Shown: piece after piece, positions 24,426 through 31,936 of the stretch
How positions within the stretch are numbered: the stretch's first letter is position 1
Layout: each line of letters opens with the position of its first letter
Source of the DNA: Collinsella sp.
Lineage (GTDB): Bacteria > Actinomycetota > Coriobacteriia > Coriobacteriales > Coriobacteriaceae
Reading direction: 5' to 3'
DNA: 64,000 nucleotides
Assembly (NCBI GenBank): GCA_019425015.1
Contig: JAHYYJ010000010.1
Location: forward strand, 1 to 64,000
The notes under the pieces: model-generated
Databases searched by the model: none
Told to the model about the DNA's origin: nothing
What the model saw: only the letters and a program-made list of their open reading frames with translations
Translations under genes and position numbers: made by a program

Positions 24426-25430
24426 ATGACGCATTGCGACAAACGATATAAGGTGGCGGCGATCGACCTGGGAACGGTGTCGTCGCGACTGGTGCTGGCA
24501 CAGGTCGAGGCCGGGGCGATCGTGGAATCGTCCAAGCATACCGAGATTACCGATCTGGGCGAGGGCGTCGACGCGACGGGCCGCTTTTGCGAGGCGGCCG
24601 TTGAGCGTGTGCTTGCTGCATGCCGCATGTTTGTGGACGAGGCCCGTGCCTTTGGGGCCGTGTGCGTCTGCACCACGTGCACGAGTGCCGCGCGCGATGC
24701 GTCCAATGCCGCGCTGCTGCTGGACGGCCTGCGCGAGTTGGGGCTCAAACCACAGGTGATTCCGGGCGAGGTCGAGGCGCGCCTGACATTTTTTGGCGTG
24801 GCGCACGACTTTGCCGGCGAGCGCATCATCGTCGCGGATTCGGGCGGCGGCTCCACGGAGCTCGCGACGGGCGTATACGCTCCGGAGCGCAGCGTCTTTG
24901 CGCTGGAGGGAACGCGCTCGCTGGACATCGGTTGCCGTCGCGTGACGGAGCGCTTTTTCTCCGCGTTGCCGCCCGCGGATGGCGAGCTTGCTGCCGCTGC
25001 CGCGTGGGCAGGCGAGCAGTTCGCCGCCTATTTTGAGGGCCTGCCTGTCGACTTTGAGCGCGCCGAACGCTTAGTCGCGGTGGGCGGCACGGTGACTACG
25101 CTGGTGGCTCTGGTCCACGAGCTGGAACCGTACGATTCGAGCTTTGTGCACCTACGCGAGCTGTCGCTGGAGCAGGTCTCGGCCGCTATCGAGCGCATGT
25201 CTGTGTTGGACGCGGAAGGCATCGCCGCGCTACCGGGTGTACAGCCCAAACGCGCGGGCGTGATCTTGGCTGGTGCCGTGGTGATTCGCGAGCTTATGCG
25301 AGCCGGCGGCTACGACACGCTCACCGTAAGCGAGAACAGCCTGCTTGCCGGCATGGCCGCCACCATTAACGAGGTTCTCGACGGTGAGCTACCCACCATC
25401 GGCTGGACCCCCAGCCTCAGCGCCCTTTAA
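24426..25430 (+). CDS. Ppx/GppA-family exopolyphosphatase
   Basis: This 334-residue protein of the actin-like ATPase fold has the two phosphate loops VAAIDLGTVSSRLVLAQV and VADSGGGSTELATG, with VPGEVEARL-like sequence (IPGEVEARLTF) and IGCRRVTERF between. It fits short-form Ppx/GppA, which hydrolyses polyphosphate or pppGpp. The third conserved loop VAVGGTVTTLVAL lies near residue 220. It is 20 bases downstream of the DivIC-like gene and probably co-transcribed. Confidence 0.88.
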   Translation: MTHCDKRYKVAAIDLGTVSSRLVLAQVEAGAIVESSKHTEITDLGEGVDATGRFCEAAVERVLAACRMFVDEARAFGAVCVCTTCTSAARDASNAALLLDGLRELGLKPQVIPGEVEARLTFFGVAHDFAGERIIVADSGGGSTELATGVYAPERSVFALEGTRSLDIGCRRVTERFFSALPPADGELAAAAAWAGEQFAAYFEGLPVDFERAERLVAVGGTVTTLVALVHELEPYDSSFVHLRELSLEQVSAAIERMSVLDAEGIAALPGVQPKRAGVILAGAVVIRELMRAGGYDTLTVSENSLLAGMAATINEVLDGELPTIGWTPSLSAL

Positions 25431-25441
25431 CCATCCCCTCA

Positions 25442-25512
25442 TAAGTTGCGGTGAAATAGTTCCTAAATGGGCTGATAAACTGCCAAAACAGGAACTATTC
25501 CATCGCAACTTA
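25442..25512. repeat. 71-bp palindromic element after ppx
   Basis: Two 23-base arms (25442-25464 and 25490-25512) are complementary at 21 positions, around a 25-base centre. The arms begin TAAGTTGCG and the inner part reads AAATAGTTCCT. It follows the ppx stop by 11 bases and has no terminal T-run. Confidence 0.75.
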
Positions 25513-25521
25513 GAGGCTTAA

Positions 25522-25794
25522 CGGCATCCAGAAGAAACGAGCCCGCATCCCCAGGGGGCACGGGCCCGTAAAAGCCAAATGGTAGGGGCGGTGGGACATC
25601 TGCGTATTTGTTGCGCAAATCCGCACCGGCTTCGGCTGCCTGCCGGCGTCCTCGCCGGCTCGCTACGGACGCTGCGCGTCCGCTTGACGCTCGCCCCCTC
25701 GCGGGTTCGAGCCCCACCGGCATCTTAAAGAAATGAGCCCGCCTCCCTGGGGGACACGGGCTCGTAAGCACTACATGGTAGGGGCGGTGGGACT
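25522..25794. repeat. Duplicated tRNA-Leu 3' end plus terminator, with a degenerate middle
   Basis: 25522-25598 and 25718-25794 are related direct repeats of about 77 bp. Each has a minus-strand terminator stem (GAGCCCG...CGGGC) and the tRNA 3' sequence, with TGGTAGGGGCGGTGGGAC identical in both. Only the second continues into a full tRNA. Between them (25599-25717) is GC-rich sequence with a T-arm-like stretch (GGTTCGAGCCCCACC on the plus strand) but no foldable tRNA. Confidence 0.65.
25735..25763 (-). terminator. Terminator downstream of tRNA-Leu
   Basis: On the minus strand GAGCCCGTGTCC pairs with GGAGGCGGGCTC, followed by ATTTCTTT. It ends the tRNA transcript. Confidence 0.65.
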
Positions 25795-25860
25795 CGAACC
25801 CACAATCCTTGCGGCGAGGGATTTTAAGTCCCCTGCGTATGCCAATTCCGCCACGCCCCC
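25776..25860 (-). tRNA. tRNA-Leu (anticodon TAA), CCA encoded
   Basis: Read on the minus strand, the acceptor GGGGGCG pairs with CGCCCCT, followed by discriminator A and an encoded CCA. The anticodon loop is CTTAAAA with anticodon TAA. The variable arm is long, as expected for leucine tRNA, and the T-arm is GTGGGTTCGAGTCCCAC. The D-arm contains the normal GGCGGAATTGGCATACGC pattern. Confidence 0.95.
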
Positions 25861-25891
25861 GTGAGACTAGAAGTCTAGCACAAGCCGTCCG

Positions 25892-26515
25892 TTACGCGTT
25901 GACGGCCATCGAGTGTTGGCCCGACTTCTCGAGGAACTCTTGGAACTTTGCCTCGTCGCCCTTGTTTTGGTACTGCAGGGCCAGCAGGTACTCCAGTCGG
26001 CAGCGCTTGACCGGGTCATCGCCGGCGTCCTTGAGCATGCGCTCCAGCTCGGGGATGTCGTTGTGGCGCTTGAGGATCATCGTGTCGTACATCAGCTGAC
26101 ACTCGTGCGCGACCGCCTCGGCCTGACCGCCCTCAAAGCCCTTGATCTCGTGCAGCAGCTCCTTGGACTTTTTGCGATCCTCCTGCCCAACGTAGTAGTT
26201 AAAGGCCTTGATCACCAGGTCGACGCGCTGCATCTTGGGCAGGTTGAGCCCCAGCAGCAGGTCGAACATCTCGTCGACGCGCTCGTGGTCCTCGCGCAGC
26301 AGATAGGAGTTCAGGCGCAGGTAGTCACGGTTGTAGCGCGGGTACAGCATGCTGGTGAGTTTGGCGTCGAGCAAACGATCAAACTCGTCCCACTGCTTGG
26401 CGGCCATAAGCTGCTGCAGGCGTTTGAACGTGGTGCGTTTTTTGACGCTAAAGAACACCGACACGGCGATGCAGATGATAACGACGGCGGTCCAGAGTGT
26501 GCGGGAATCGGGCAT
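25892..26515 (-). CDS. Membrane-anchored helical-repeat protein of unknown function
   Basis: This 207-residue protein starts with one membrane helix (about residues 8-24, LWTAVVIICIAVSVFFSV) and a basic stop-transfer (KKRTTFKR). The rest is helical and charged, with TPR-like pairs (for example QQLMAAKQWDEFDRLLDAKL and LLALQYQNKGDEAKFQEFLE). It probably faces the cytoplasm and scaffolds other proteins. No catalytic motif is visible and I do not recognise a named family. It is transcribed away from the IIB gene and towards the tRNA. Confidence 0.75.
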   Translation of the reverse strand: MPDSRTLWTAVVIICIAVSVFFSVKKRTTFKRLQQLMAAKQWDEFDRLLDAKLTSMLYPRYNRDYLRLNSYLLREDHERVDEMFDLLLGLNLPKMQRVDLVIKAFNYYVGQEDRKKSKELLHEIKGFEGGQAEAVAHECQLMYDTMILKRHNDIPELERMLKDAGDDPVKRCRLEYLLALQYQNKGDEAKFQEFLEKSGQHSMAVNA

Positions 26516-26678
26516 ATTGGGATCCTTAGTCGCTCATATAGCGAGCGGTATGACAACACGTACTAGATGTATTATACGCAGCGCGCAAGCAAACTGGCAT
26601 AAAAGCTCATCGAGGCTGAGTGCCATCGCTCGCTGCGGTACACTTACCTAAAGTAAACCATGAAGGGAGACATTACCT

Positions 26679-26966
26679 ATGAAGAAGATCGTTTTGGCTT
26701 GCGGTGCTGGCGCTGCTACTTCCACGCTCGTTGCCCAGAAGGTCGCTACCATGCTCGACGCCAACGGTTATGCCGGCAAGTATGAGATCGTGCAGTGCGC
26801 CATCTCTGAGGCCAAGGACGCTTGCGACGAGGGCGCCGACCTGCTGATCGCCACCACCGTTGCCCCCGAGGGCCTCACCTGCCCGTACGTGAGCGGCGTG
26901 CCCTTCATGACCGGCATGAACCGCGTCGCTGCCGAGAAGGCCGTTCTCGACGTTATGGCTCAGTAG
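26679..26966 (+). CDS. Orphan PTS IIB protein, galactitol/lactose-type fold
   Basis: This 95-residue protein begins MKKIVLACGAGAATSTLVAQ, the P-loop of galactitol-type IIB proteins, with the phospho-accepting Cys8. The length fits a stand-alone GatB-like subunit. No IIA or IIC gene lies within several kilobases; the only neighbour on the strand is a VOC protein 12 bases downstream. It either serves a IIC encoded elsewhere or has a regulatory role. AAGGGAGA precedes the ATG. Confidence 0.85.
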   Translation: MKKIVLACGAGAATSTLVAQKVATMLDANGYAGKYEIVQCAISEAKDACDEGADLLIATTVAPEGLTCPYVSGVPFMTGMNRVAAEKAVLDVMAQ

Positions 26967-26978
26967 GCGCTGCCTGTA

Positions 26979-27353
26979 ATGAATGAGCAGAACGCCAACC
27001 CGGTAGAGCTCTTTGGCATGCGCGTCGCCCACGTGGGCATTAACGCCACCGACCCGGCCGATGCCCTGGAGATCGCGGAGCTGTTCTCGACGATGATGGG
27101 CCTACCCGTTATCGAGACCCCGGTTTCGTACTTTAACGATTCGCTGATGGAGGTCATGAAGCAGAACGGTCGTGGCACCAAGGGCCACATTGGCTTTGCC
27201 GTCAACGACATCGATGCGGCCGAGAAGTGGTTTGCCGAGCGCGGGCTCGAGGTCAACGAGGAGTCGCGCGTGCTGCTGCCCGACGGCGGCACCAAGCTCG
27301 TGTACTTTAAGCGCGAGTTTGCCGGTTTCGCCGTGCACCTGTGCCGCGAGTAG
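26979..27353 (+). CDS. VOC (glyoxalase-fold) family protein
   Basis: This 124-residue protein has the vicinal-oxygen-chelate pattern: MRVAHVGINATDPADALEIAE with an early metal His, a middle strand KGHIGFAVNDIDAAEKWFAERG, and the terminal VYFKREFAGFAVHLCRE. It is a single-module protein that would dimerise. The reaction is unknown. It lies 12 bases after the orphan IIB gene and shares a strong terminator with it, so the two are probably co-expressed. A link to sugar-acid or sugar-amine metabolism is possible but unproven. Confidence 0.75.
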   Translation: MNEQNANPVELFGMRVAHVGINATDPADALEIAELFSTMMGLPVIETPVSYFNDSLMEVMKQNGRGTKGHIGFAVNDIDAAEKWFAERGLEVNEESRVLLPDGGTKLVYFKREFAGFAVHLCRE

Positions 27354-27375
27354 CGCACAAGCTGCCATAGCTAAC

Positions 27376-27415
27376 GAAAAATGGGGTAAGGCTACGTGGC
27401 CTTACCCCATTTTTA
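27376..27415. terminator. Strong bidirectional terminator after the VOC gene
   Basis: AAAAATGGGGTAAGGC pairs with GCCTTACCCCATTTTT around a 6-base loop. Confidence 0.92.
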
Positions 27416-27450
27416 ATGCCGAGAGGGTGACTGACGGGCTGCCGTAAAAC

Positions 27451-27630
27451 GAAGGTGAATGGTTTCCCATGAAGTGAACGAGTGAAATCGGACCTCTGGA
27501 GCATCGACACTTTGGAGGCACCGTTTCCTGCGGTTTCGTAAGGTTTTTCCTGCAGTTTTGGCGTCAAAAAGTGTGGATGCTTCGGGGGTCCAAAATAGGT
27601 CGTTCACTTCGCGGAAAAGCATTCACCTTC
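27451..27630. repeat. 180-bp palindromic (MITE-like) element, copy 1
   Basis: Exactly 180 bases align without gaps to 30481-30660. Terminal inverted arms of about 65 bases begin GAAGGTGAATG and end CATTCACCTTC. Internal marks GAAGTGAACGAG and CGTTCACTTCGCGG are shared with the other copy, whereas the outermost 12 bases are copy-specific yet still self-complementary. There is no reading frame inside. Confidence 0.85.
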
Positions 27631-27648
27631 GATTCGTGAGAGACGCCC

Positions 27649-28927
27649 CTACCACGGCAGGCGAATCGTAAAGCGGCTGCCGACGCCCTCGACTGAGGTC
27701 ACGCCAATGACACCACCATGGCTATCGACGATCCACTTGGCAATGGCAAGCCCCAGACCCGAGCCCTGCGCGCCGGCATCGCGTGCGTTGTCGGCGCGGT
27801 AGAACCGTTCAAACGCGTGAGCTGCGGATTCCTGGTTCATGCCGATACCCTCGTCCTCAACACTTATGTCGATCGTGCCTGCGCCCGCATCGGGTGTTAT
27901 GGCAAACGTGACGGTCGTGCCTGCGTCCGAATACTTGGCGGCGTTTTGCACGATCACGCGCAGCGCCTGCTTCACGAGTGCCACGTCAACCGATGCGTTG
28001 CAGCGCGGGTCGCCGGTAAGTGCGGCATCATACGCCAGCCGATATGTGTGCCCGGCATCGATCATCTGTGATTCTTCGCAAACCTCGCCGACCAGTGCAG
28101 CCAGGTTGGTATTCGCGCGCCGCAGCACGGTGCGACCGGCATCGCCGCGTGCCAAAAACAGCAGCTGCTCCACGAGCTCCTGCATATGCTCGCTTTCGGC
28201 TTTGAGCGAGGTGATGGATTCTGCCAGCACGTCCGGGTCGTCTTTGCCCCAGCGGTCGAGCATGTTCACGTAACCCTGAATCACCGCGATGGGCGTGCGC
28301 AGCTCGTGACTCGCATCGTTGACAAAGCGCATCTGCTGCAGCTTTGCCTCTTGCATCTGGCGCAGCAGGCGGTTGAGCGCGACCTCGATGCTTGCCAGGT
28401 CGGCGTCGCCGGTGGTGACGCTCGGCGAGTCGACGCTTGCGCGCTCGATGGCCTGCTCCAGCGTTTCCATCTTGCCGCCGGAGAGCTGCATGCGGCCGAG
28501 TTCGTCCACGCGCAGGGCCAGATCGTTGAGCGGCGCCATGGTGCGGCGCACACGGCGGGCACCGCCGAGCATGTTGAGCACGCCGATGACCTGCCAACCT
28601 GCAACAACGATATAGAGGGGCCACAGTGCGACGAGGTCCTGCGCGAGGGGGAAGGTCTTGGTGGTACGCGCAAGCTCGACGGTATAGGTGAGTGTGGTCG
28701 GGTCCCAGCCGCGCGCGGGCGTCAGCGACATGTCGTGAACGGTGGCGCCGGGGATCCATCCTGCGGTAAACGCGCCGTCGGGCAGCGTCTGGTTGTATCC
28801 ATAGACGAGGATCGCCGCCGCAATCACCATCAGCAACAGATCGAGCCAGACATAGCTCATCAGACGGCGCCACATATAGCTCCAGTTGATGGCGCGGGCG
28901 ATGGAGGTGACGCGCTTGGCCTCGGCG

Positions 28928-28944
<17 letters not shown>
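27649..28944 (-). CDS. OmpR-type two-component sensor histidine kinase
   Basis: This 431-residue membrane kinase has two transmembrane helices (about 31-49 and 108-126) flanking a short extracellular loop, then a HAMP-like linker, the H-box FVNDASHELRTPIAVIQGY with His213, the N-box VIVQNAAKYSD, and the G-boxes VEDEGIGM and GSGLGLAIAKWIVDSHGG. It phosphorylates the regulator encoded just upstream; the genes overlap by 17 bases. I chose the ATG at 28944, since the longer frame upstream lies inside the regulator gene. The signal sensed is unknown. Confidence 0.92.
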
Positions 28945-29704
<760 letters not shown>

Positions 29705-29722
29705 ACGTGCCCCCGTCTGCGA

Positions 29723-30265
29723 TTACTTGTCGTCGTTGAGATTTTGCTTGATGCCGTCTGCGGCGTCGGCGGCGTGATCCATCAGGTTATTGATGCTGCC
29801 GGGTACATCACCGTCGCTGTCGATGCGGTAGCGCATGCCAAAGAACAGGCCAATCAGCATCAGCCATATCGTGGCGCCCCAGGCAAACAGCGCGACGATG
29901 GGAATCAGGATGGGAATGTTGAGGATGATCGCATCGCGGCGCGTGGCGATAAACTTGGTGTCCAGGCTCAGGCGGAAGAGCTTTTTGAGGTACTCCCACA
30001 CGCTGTCCATCTTCTTGGAGAAGTCGGTCTTTTCGCTCGACTTTTCGTAGGCTGCCTGCGCGGCGACCATCTCGGCCGAGGGCTCGTCGGCCGGCGCGGA
30101 CTCGGTGGCGGCGTGCGCCGACGTGGTCTGGGTCTTGCCCTGCGACTCGAGCCAAATGATGGCGTCCAAAACGTTGCCGTCGGCGGCGTCGAGCGCGGCC
30201 TTGGCGTCGGTGTAACTCACGTTGCACTTGGTGCGGATGGTTTCAACTTTTTCGAGGTCGTCCAT
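29723..30265 (-). CDS. DUF4342-type protein with N-terminal UBA/TS-N-like domain
   Basis: This 180-residue protein begins with a UBA-like three-helix module (VETIRTKCNVSYTDAKAALD, then GNVLDAIIWLESQGK), an acidic Ala/Ser linker (48-75), a basic region (KKMDSVWEYLKKLFRL) and one or two membrane helices (about 112-145, AIILNIPILIPIVALFAWGA). It ends with a soluble tail. The arrangement matches DUF4342 proteins, whose role is unknown. It is encoded just upstream of the two-component genes on the same strand, 18 bases apart, so it may form an operon with them. Confidence 0.7.
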   Translation of the reverse strand: MDDLEKVETIRTKCNVSYTDAKAALDAADGNVLDAIIWLESQGKTQTTSAHAATESAPADEPSAEMVAAQAAYEKSSEKTDFSKKMDSVWEYLKKLFRLSLDTKFIATRRDAIILNIPILIPIVALFAWGATIWLMLIGLFFGMRYRIDSDGDVPGSINNLMDHAADAADGIKQNLNDDK

Positions 30266-30480
30266 GACCTGTCCTTTCGTTCGATGGGCGCGACGCCGGG
30301 CGATCTGCCCGGGCGCGAGCGTTGCGTTCGGCGGCCTGCGTTGCGCGGCGCCGCCCCGCCCTTGGTCGAACTCTATAGTGCAGGTTATAGATTAAGCGAT
30401 TCTTGAGCCAAGATTAATGTTGGATGAGTTTTTGGGTGGCGGTGGGGAAGGGGGAGGTGCCCTTCTGGGTAGCTAGCAGC
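30266..30480. other. Intergenic DNA upstream of the DUF4342 gene
   Basis: It contains the ribosome site of the minus-strand gene (GAAAGGAC) and a GC-rich hairpin GCCGGGCGATCTGCCCGGGC near 30294-30315. No reading frame stands out. It ends at the second 180-bp palindromic element. Confidence 0.5.
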
Positions 30481-30660
30481 GAGGTCTAATACTTTCCCGA
30501 GAAGTGAACGAGCTAAATCGGACCTCCGAAGCATCGACACTTTAGAGGTGCCGTTTCCTGCGGTTTCGATGCTGAAATCCTGCGATTTTGCCGACGAAAA
30601 ATATGGATGCTTCAGGGGTCCAAAAACAGACGTTCACTTCGCGGAAAAGTATTAGACCTT
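30481..30660. repeat. 180-bp palindromic (MITE-like) element, copy 2
   Basis: It is the same length as copy 1 and aligns without gaps. The outer arms are AGGTCTAATACTTT at the left and the complementary AGTATTAGACCT at the right. Compared with copy 1, the tips differ at positions 3, 5, 6, 7 and 11, and the partner positions 178, 176, 175, 174 and 170 all change to keep pairing. Confidence 0.85.
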
Positions 30661-30780
30661 GGCAGCGGAGAGCGGTGACCTAACGGCAAGCCGGCGGCAG
30701 AAATGGGATAGGCGAAGCGCACCGATCGTATAGAATCAAAAATGCGTTTCAAAAGTATGAAAATATCATACAATTGCAAC

Positions 30781-31404
30781 ATGAAGTACTTTAGCAACAT
30801 AGCGGCGATAAGCGAGCTTTCCGAGAGCGAGGGCGTGTTCACCACGGCTCAGGCGGCTCGCATGGACATCTCTCGAGATGCACTGGCACACTCATGCCGT
30901 GCGGGGCGTCTTGAGAGGATATGCCACGGCGCCTACCGGATGTCGGGCACGCAGTGCCAAGACACCGACGAGCTCAACGCTTTTTGGAAGCTCACCAATT
31001 CCTCCCTTTGCGCGTGGGAGAGAAAACGTCAGTGGGATGGCATCGCCGTGAGCGGTACGACAGCGGCGAACCTGCAGCAAATGGGCGATTTCTATCTGTC
31101 CCCCTACAGGATGACCGCGCCCATGCGCATCAATACGAGAAACGAATCCCTATCTTTTGTAAAGCGCGAGATTGCCGAGCAGGATATAGTTTGGCTCGAC
31201 GGCCTGCCGGTAACTAAACCCGAGCGCACGCTTGTCGATCTTTGCCTCGATTGCGAGGACCCCTCATTAATTATCGATGCCTATAACGACGCGCTTGGGC
31301 GAGGGCTCGATATGCAGCGGCTGAAAGATCTTGTAGAAGAGAACTCTAAAACCGCCAAACGACGCGAACTAATGAGGCCTTTGCTGATGGTACTGAACGG
31401 GTAA
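30781..31404 (+). CDS. AbiEi-like antitoxin/regulator without a partner toxin
   Basis: This 207-residue protein begins with a winged-helix type module (SEGVFTTAQAARMDISRDAL, then GRLERICHGAYRM), the N-terminal pattern of AbiEi-family proteins of type IV toxin-antitoxin systems, and continues with an AbiEi-like core (GLPVTKPERTLVDLCLD). No nucleotidyltransferase toxin (AbiEii) follows. The start is uncertain: ATG at 30781 gives the conserved N-terminus but no ribosome site; an in-frame ATG at 30742 lies 5 bases after TATAGAAT and could be read from a leaderless message. The gene is more AT-rich than its flanks, suggesting acquisition. Confidence 0.7.
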   Translation: MKYFSNIAAISELSESEGVFTTAQAARMDISRDALAHSCRAGRLERICHGAYRMSGTQCQDTDELNAFWKLTNSSLCAWERKRQWDGIAVSGTTAANLQQMGDFYLSPYRMTAPMRINTRNESLSFVKREIAEQDIVWLDGLPVTKPERTLVDLCLDCEDPSLIIDAYNDALGRGLDMQRLKDLVEENSKTAKRRELMRPLLMVLNG

Positions 31405-31501
31405 TGCGAATAAACATGCAGTCTCTAACAGCGTTCCGTCACGCGGATCTTTGTTGATCACCTATACTGGTTGAGCTCAACTGGAGAGGTGATAACTAGT
31501 T

Positions 31502-31897
31502 ATGAAATCAGTCAATGTTGCAGCAGCGATTATTCAGAAGGACGGAAAAATCCTGAGCTGCCAGCGCGGCTATGGCGAGTTTAAAGACGGCTGGGAATTT
31601 CCGGGCGGCAAGCTCGAGCCGGGCGAGACCGGCGAGCAGGCAATCGTGCGCGAGATTCAAGAAGAGCTCGAGGTCACGATCGGTAACCTCGACTATCTTT
31701 GCACGGTCGAGCACGATTACGAGACGTTCCACCTGTCGATGCAGTGCTACCTGGCTAACATCCTTTCGGGGGAGTTCAAAGAGCACGCTCACGAGGACAT
31801 GAAGTGGCTCGATACCAATAACCTGTGGGATGTCGATTGGCTTCCAGCGGACGTTAAAGTCGTTAGGGAGCTCGAGAAGAAACTCGGGCTTAAGTAA
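31502..31897 (+). CDS. NUDIX hydrolase, MutT-like (8-oxo-dGTP diphosphatase type)
   Basis: This 131-residue protein carries a complete Nudix box, GKLEPGETGEQAIVREIQEE followed by LEV, with the catalytic REXXEE, preceded by WEFPGG. The short length and N-terminal VAAAIIQKDGKILSCQRG match MutT-type nucleotide-cleaning enzymes. It hydrolyses a nucleoside triphosphate or related diphosphate. GGAGAGGTGATAAC lies before the ATG. It converges with the PLD-helicase gene, sharing one terminator. Confidence 0.9.
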   Translation: MKSVNVAAAIIQKDGKILSCQRGYGEFKDGWEFPGGKLEPGETGEQAIVREIQEELEVTIGNLDYLCTVEHDYETFHLSMQCYLANILSGEFKEHAHEDMKWLDTNNLWDVDWLPADVKVVRELEKKLGLK

Positions 31898-31898
31898 G

Positions 31899-31935
31899 AA
31901 AGGGGCGGGCGCCACATGGTGCCTCGCCCCTTTTT
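31899..31935. terminator. Bidirectional terminator shared by the NUDIX and helicase genes
   Basis: AAAGGGGCG pairs with CGCCCCTTT around a partly paired loop, followed by Ts on the plus strand and AAAG on the other. The helicase stop lies at its right edge. Confidence 0.85.
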
Positions 31936-31936
31936 G

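Noticed and set aside
25599..25720. A second tRNA gene on the plus strand ending GGTTCGAGCCCCACC
   Set aside because: The T-arm has a mismatch and no acceptor, D-arm or anticodon stem can be folded around it.
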